Of a stretch of DNA of 6,585 nt, positions 6,363-6,585 are shown piece after piece. Source of the stretch: an uncultured Atopobiaceae bacterium (lineage in GTDB: Bacteria; Actinomycetota; Coriobacteriia; Coriobacteriales; Atopobiaceae). The stretch lies in the NCBI GenBank assembly GCA_900770865.1, contig CAAGLU010000200.1, positions 1-6,585 on the forward strand, read 5' to 3'. Below the pieces are notes generated by a model. That model searched no databases. It was not told where the DNA came from and worked only from the letters and a program-made list of their open reading frames with translations. Each line of letters starts with the position of its first letter. Position 1 is the first letter of the stretch. The translations under genes were made by a program, and so were the position numbers.

Positions 6363-6417
6363 GGGGAGAGCTTCTCGGCATCCCTGCGGTGGGACCGTCA
6401 CGGCGCTTCAAAGAAAA
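6363..6417. other. Short 3' untranslated spacer
   Basis: These 55 bases between the pip stop and the terminator stem hold no reading frame or repeat that I can support. The A-rich end (from 6409) is the minus-strand T-run of the terminator. Confidence 0.5.
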
Positions 6418-6448
6418 AAGCCCAGGGCACGTTTCGTGCTCTGGGCTT
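6418..6448. terminator. Bidirectional Rho-independent terminator
   Basis: A 14-bp stem (6418-6431 with 6435-6448) containing a single G-T wobble at 6426/6440 closes a TTT loop. On the plus strand it is followed by GTCTTTT, ending the hom-lysC-asd-pip operon 55 bp after the last stop. On the minus strand it is followed by CTTTTTTCTTT, a stronger T-run, ending the tRNA-Arg transcript about 8 bases after its CCA. The stem is GC-rich and nearly perfect, so the call is strong. Confidence 0.92.
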
Positions 6449-6456
6449 GTCTTTTC

Positions 6457-6533
6457 TGGTGCTCCCTGGGGGATTCGAACCCTCGACATTCGGATTAGAA
6501 GTCCGCTACTCTATCCAGCTGAGTTAAGGGAGC
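6457..6533 (-). tRNA. tRNA-Arg (anticodon UCU), CCA encoded
   Basis: The minus strand folds as a full 77-nt tRNA. The acceptor stem GCTCCCT/AGGGAGC is perfect (7 bp), the D stem ACTC/GAGT encloses an AGCTGGATA loop, the anticodon loop is CTTCTAA giving anticodon TCT for AGA/AGG arginine codons, and the T loop is TTCGAAT. Discriminator A73 and a genomically encoded CCA (6459-6457) follow. Two stem positions do not pair: the outermost anticodon-stem pair is G-A (27-43) and the T stem has A-C at 50-64. The tRNA is probably still functional, since all invariant loop bases are present. AGA/AGG appear rare in this window's genes, consistent with a minor tRNA. It is convergent with the operon and shares its terminator. 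Confidence 0.95.
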
Positions 6534-6553
6534 GTTGCCTGTGCGGCTCTGAC

Positions 6554-6559
6554 ATTCTA
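6554..6559 (-). promoter_or_regulatory. Candidate -10 box of the tRNA-Arg gene
   Basis: TAGAAT on the minus strand lies 20 bases before the mature tRNA 5' end, placing a transcription start about 13-14 bases upstream of it. No TTGACA-like -35 is visible at the right distance in the remaining 26 bases of the window, so the call rests on the -10 and position alone. Confidence 0.4.
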
Positions 6560-6585
6560 GCGCAAGTCGCCCGCTGGCTCATCGC

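Overview
This is a window of core metabolism from a GC-rich bacterium. It is dominated by the aspartate-to-threonine/lysine/methionine amino acid pathway. Actinobacteria-like traits (strong G/C preference at third codon positions, a GTG start on thrC, an S33 prolyl-aminopeptidase of the type with a D-D-x-Y-V / N-E-F-E-H ending) sit beside an aspartokinase of the kind seen in clostridia. That mixture suggests a member of the Coriobacteriia (Olsenella/Atopobium/Collinsella-like). The taxonomic call is inference from protein flavour, not from a search.

Layout. Positions 1-1214 (minus strand) hold most of thrC, threonine synthase; its C-terminus lies off the left edge. A 120-bp divergent intergenic region (1215-1334) separates it from a plus-strand gene run: hom (homoserine dehydrogenase, 1335-2465), lysC (aspartokinase, 2477-3814), asd (aspartate-semialdehyde dehydrogenase, 3862-4875) and an alpha/beta-hydrolase of the prolyl aminopeptidase family (4890-6362). 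Gaps of 11, 47 and 14 bp and a Shine-Dalgarno sequence in front of each downstream gene indicate one operon. A strong inverted repeat with T-runs on both strands (6418-6448) ends it. On its far side is a minus-strand tRNA-Arg(UCU) with encoded CCA (6457-6533), so the repeat probably serves as a shared bidirectional terminator.

How the genes work together. LysC phosphorylates aspartate, Asd reduces the product to aspartate semialdehyde, and Hom reduces that to homoserine. ThrC converts O-phosphohomoserine to threonine. The connecting enzyme, homoserine kinase (ThrB), is not in the window and may lie downstream of thrC, past the left edge. LysC has tandem ACT domains and is the obvious feedback point. 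Hom is short (376 aa) and lacks a recognisable C-terminal ACT domain. The hydrolase has no known step in this pathway; it may supply amino acids by peptide trimming, or simply be co-transcribed.

I found no mobile element, CRISPR array, defence system or clearly new biological system. The points most worth a second look are the short Hom with an unassigned tail, a 19-codon upstream frame overlapping the hom start as ATGA, a possible internal start in lysC that would give an ACT-only protein, amber (TAG) stops on all four complete genes, and a tRNA with two stem mismatches.
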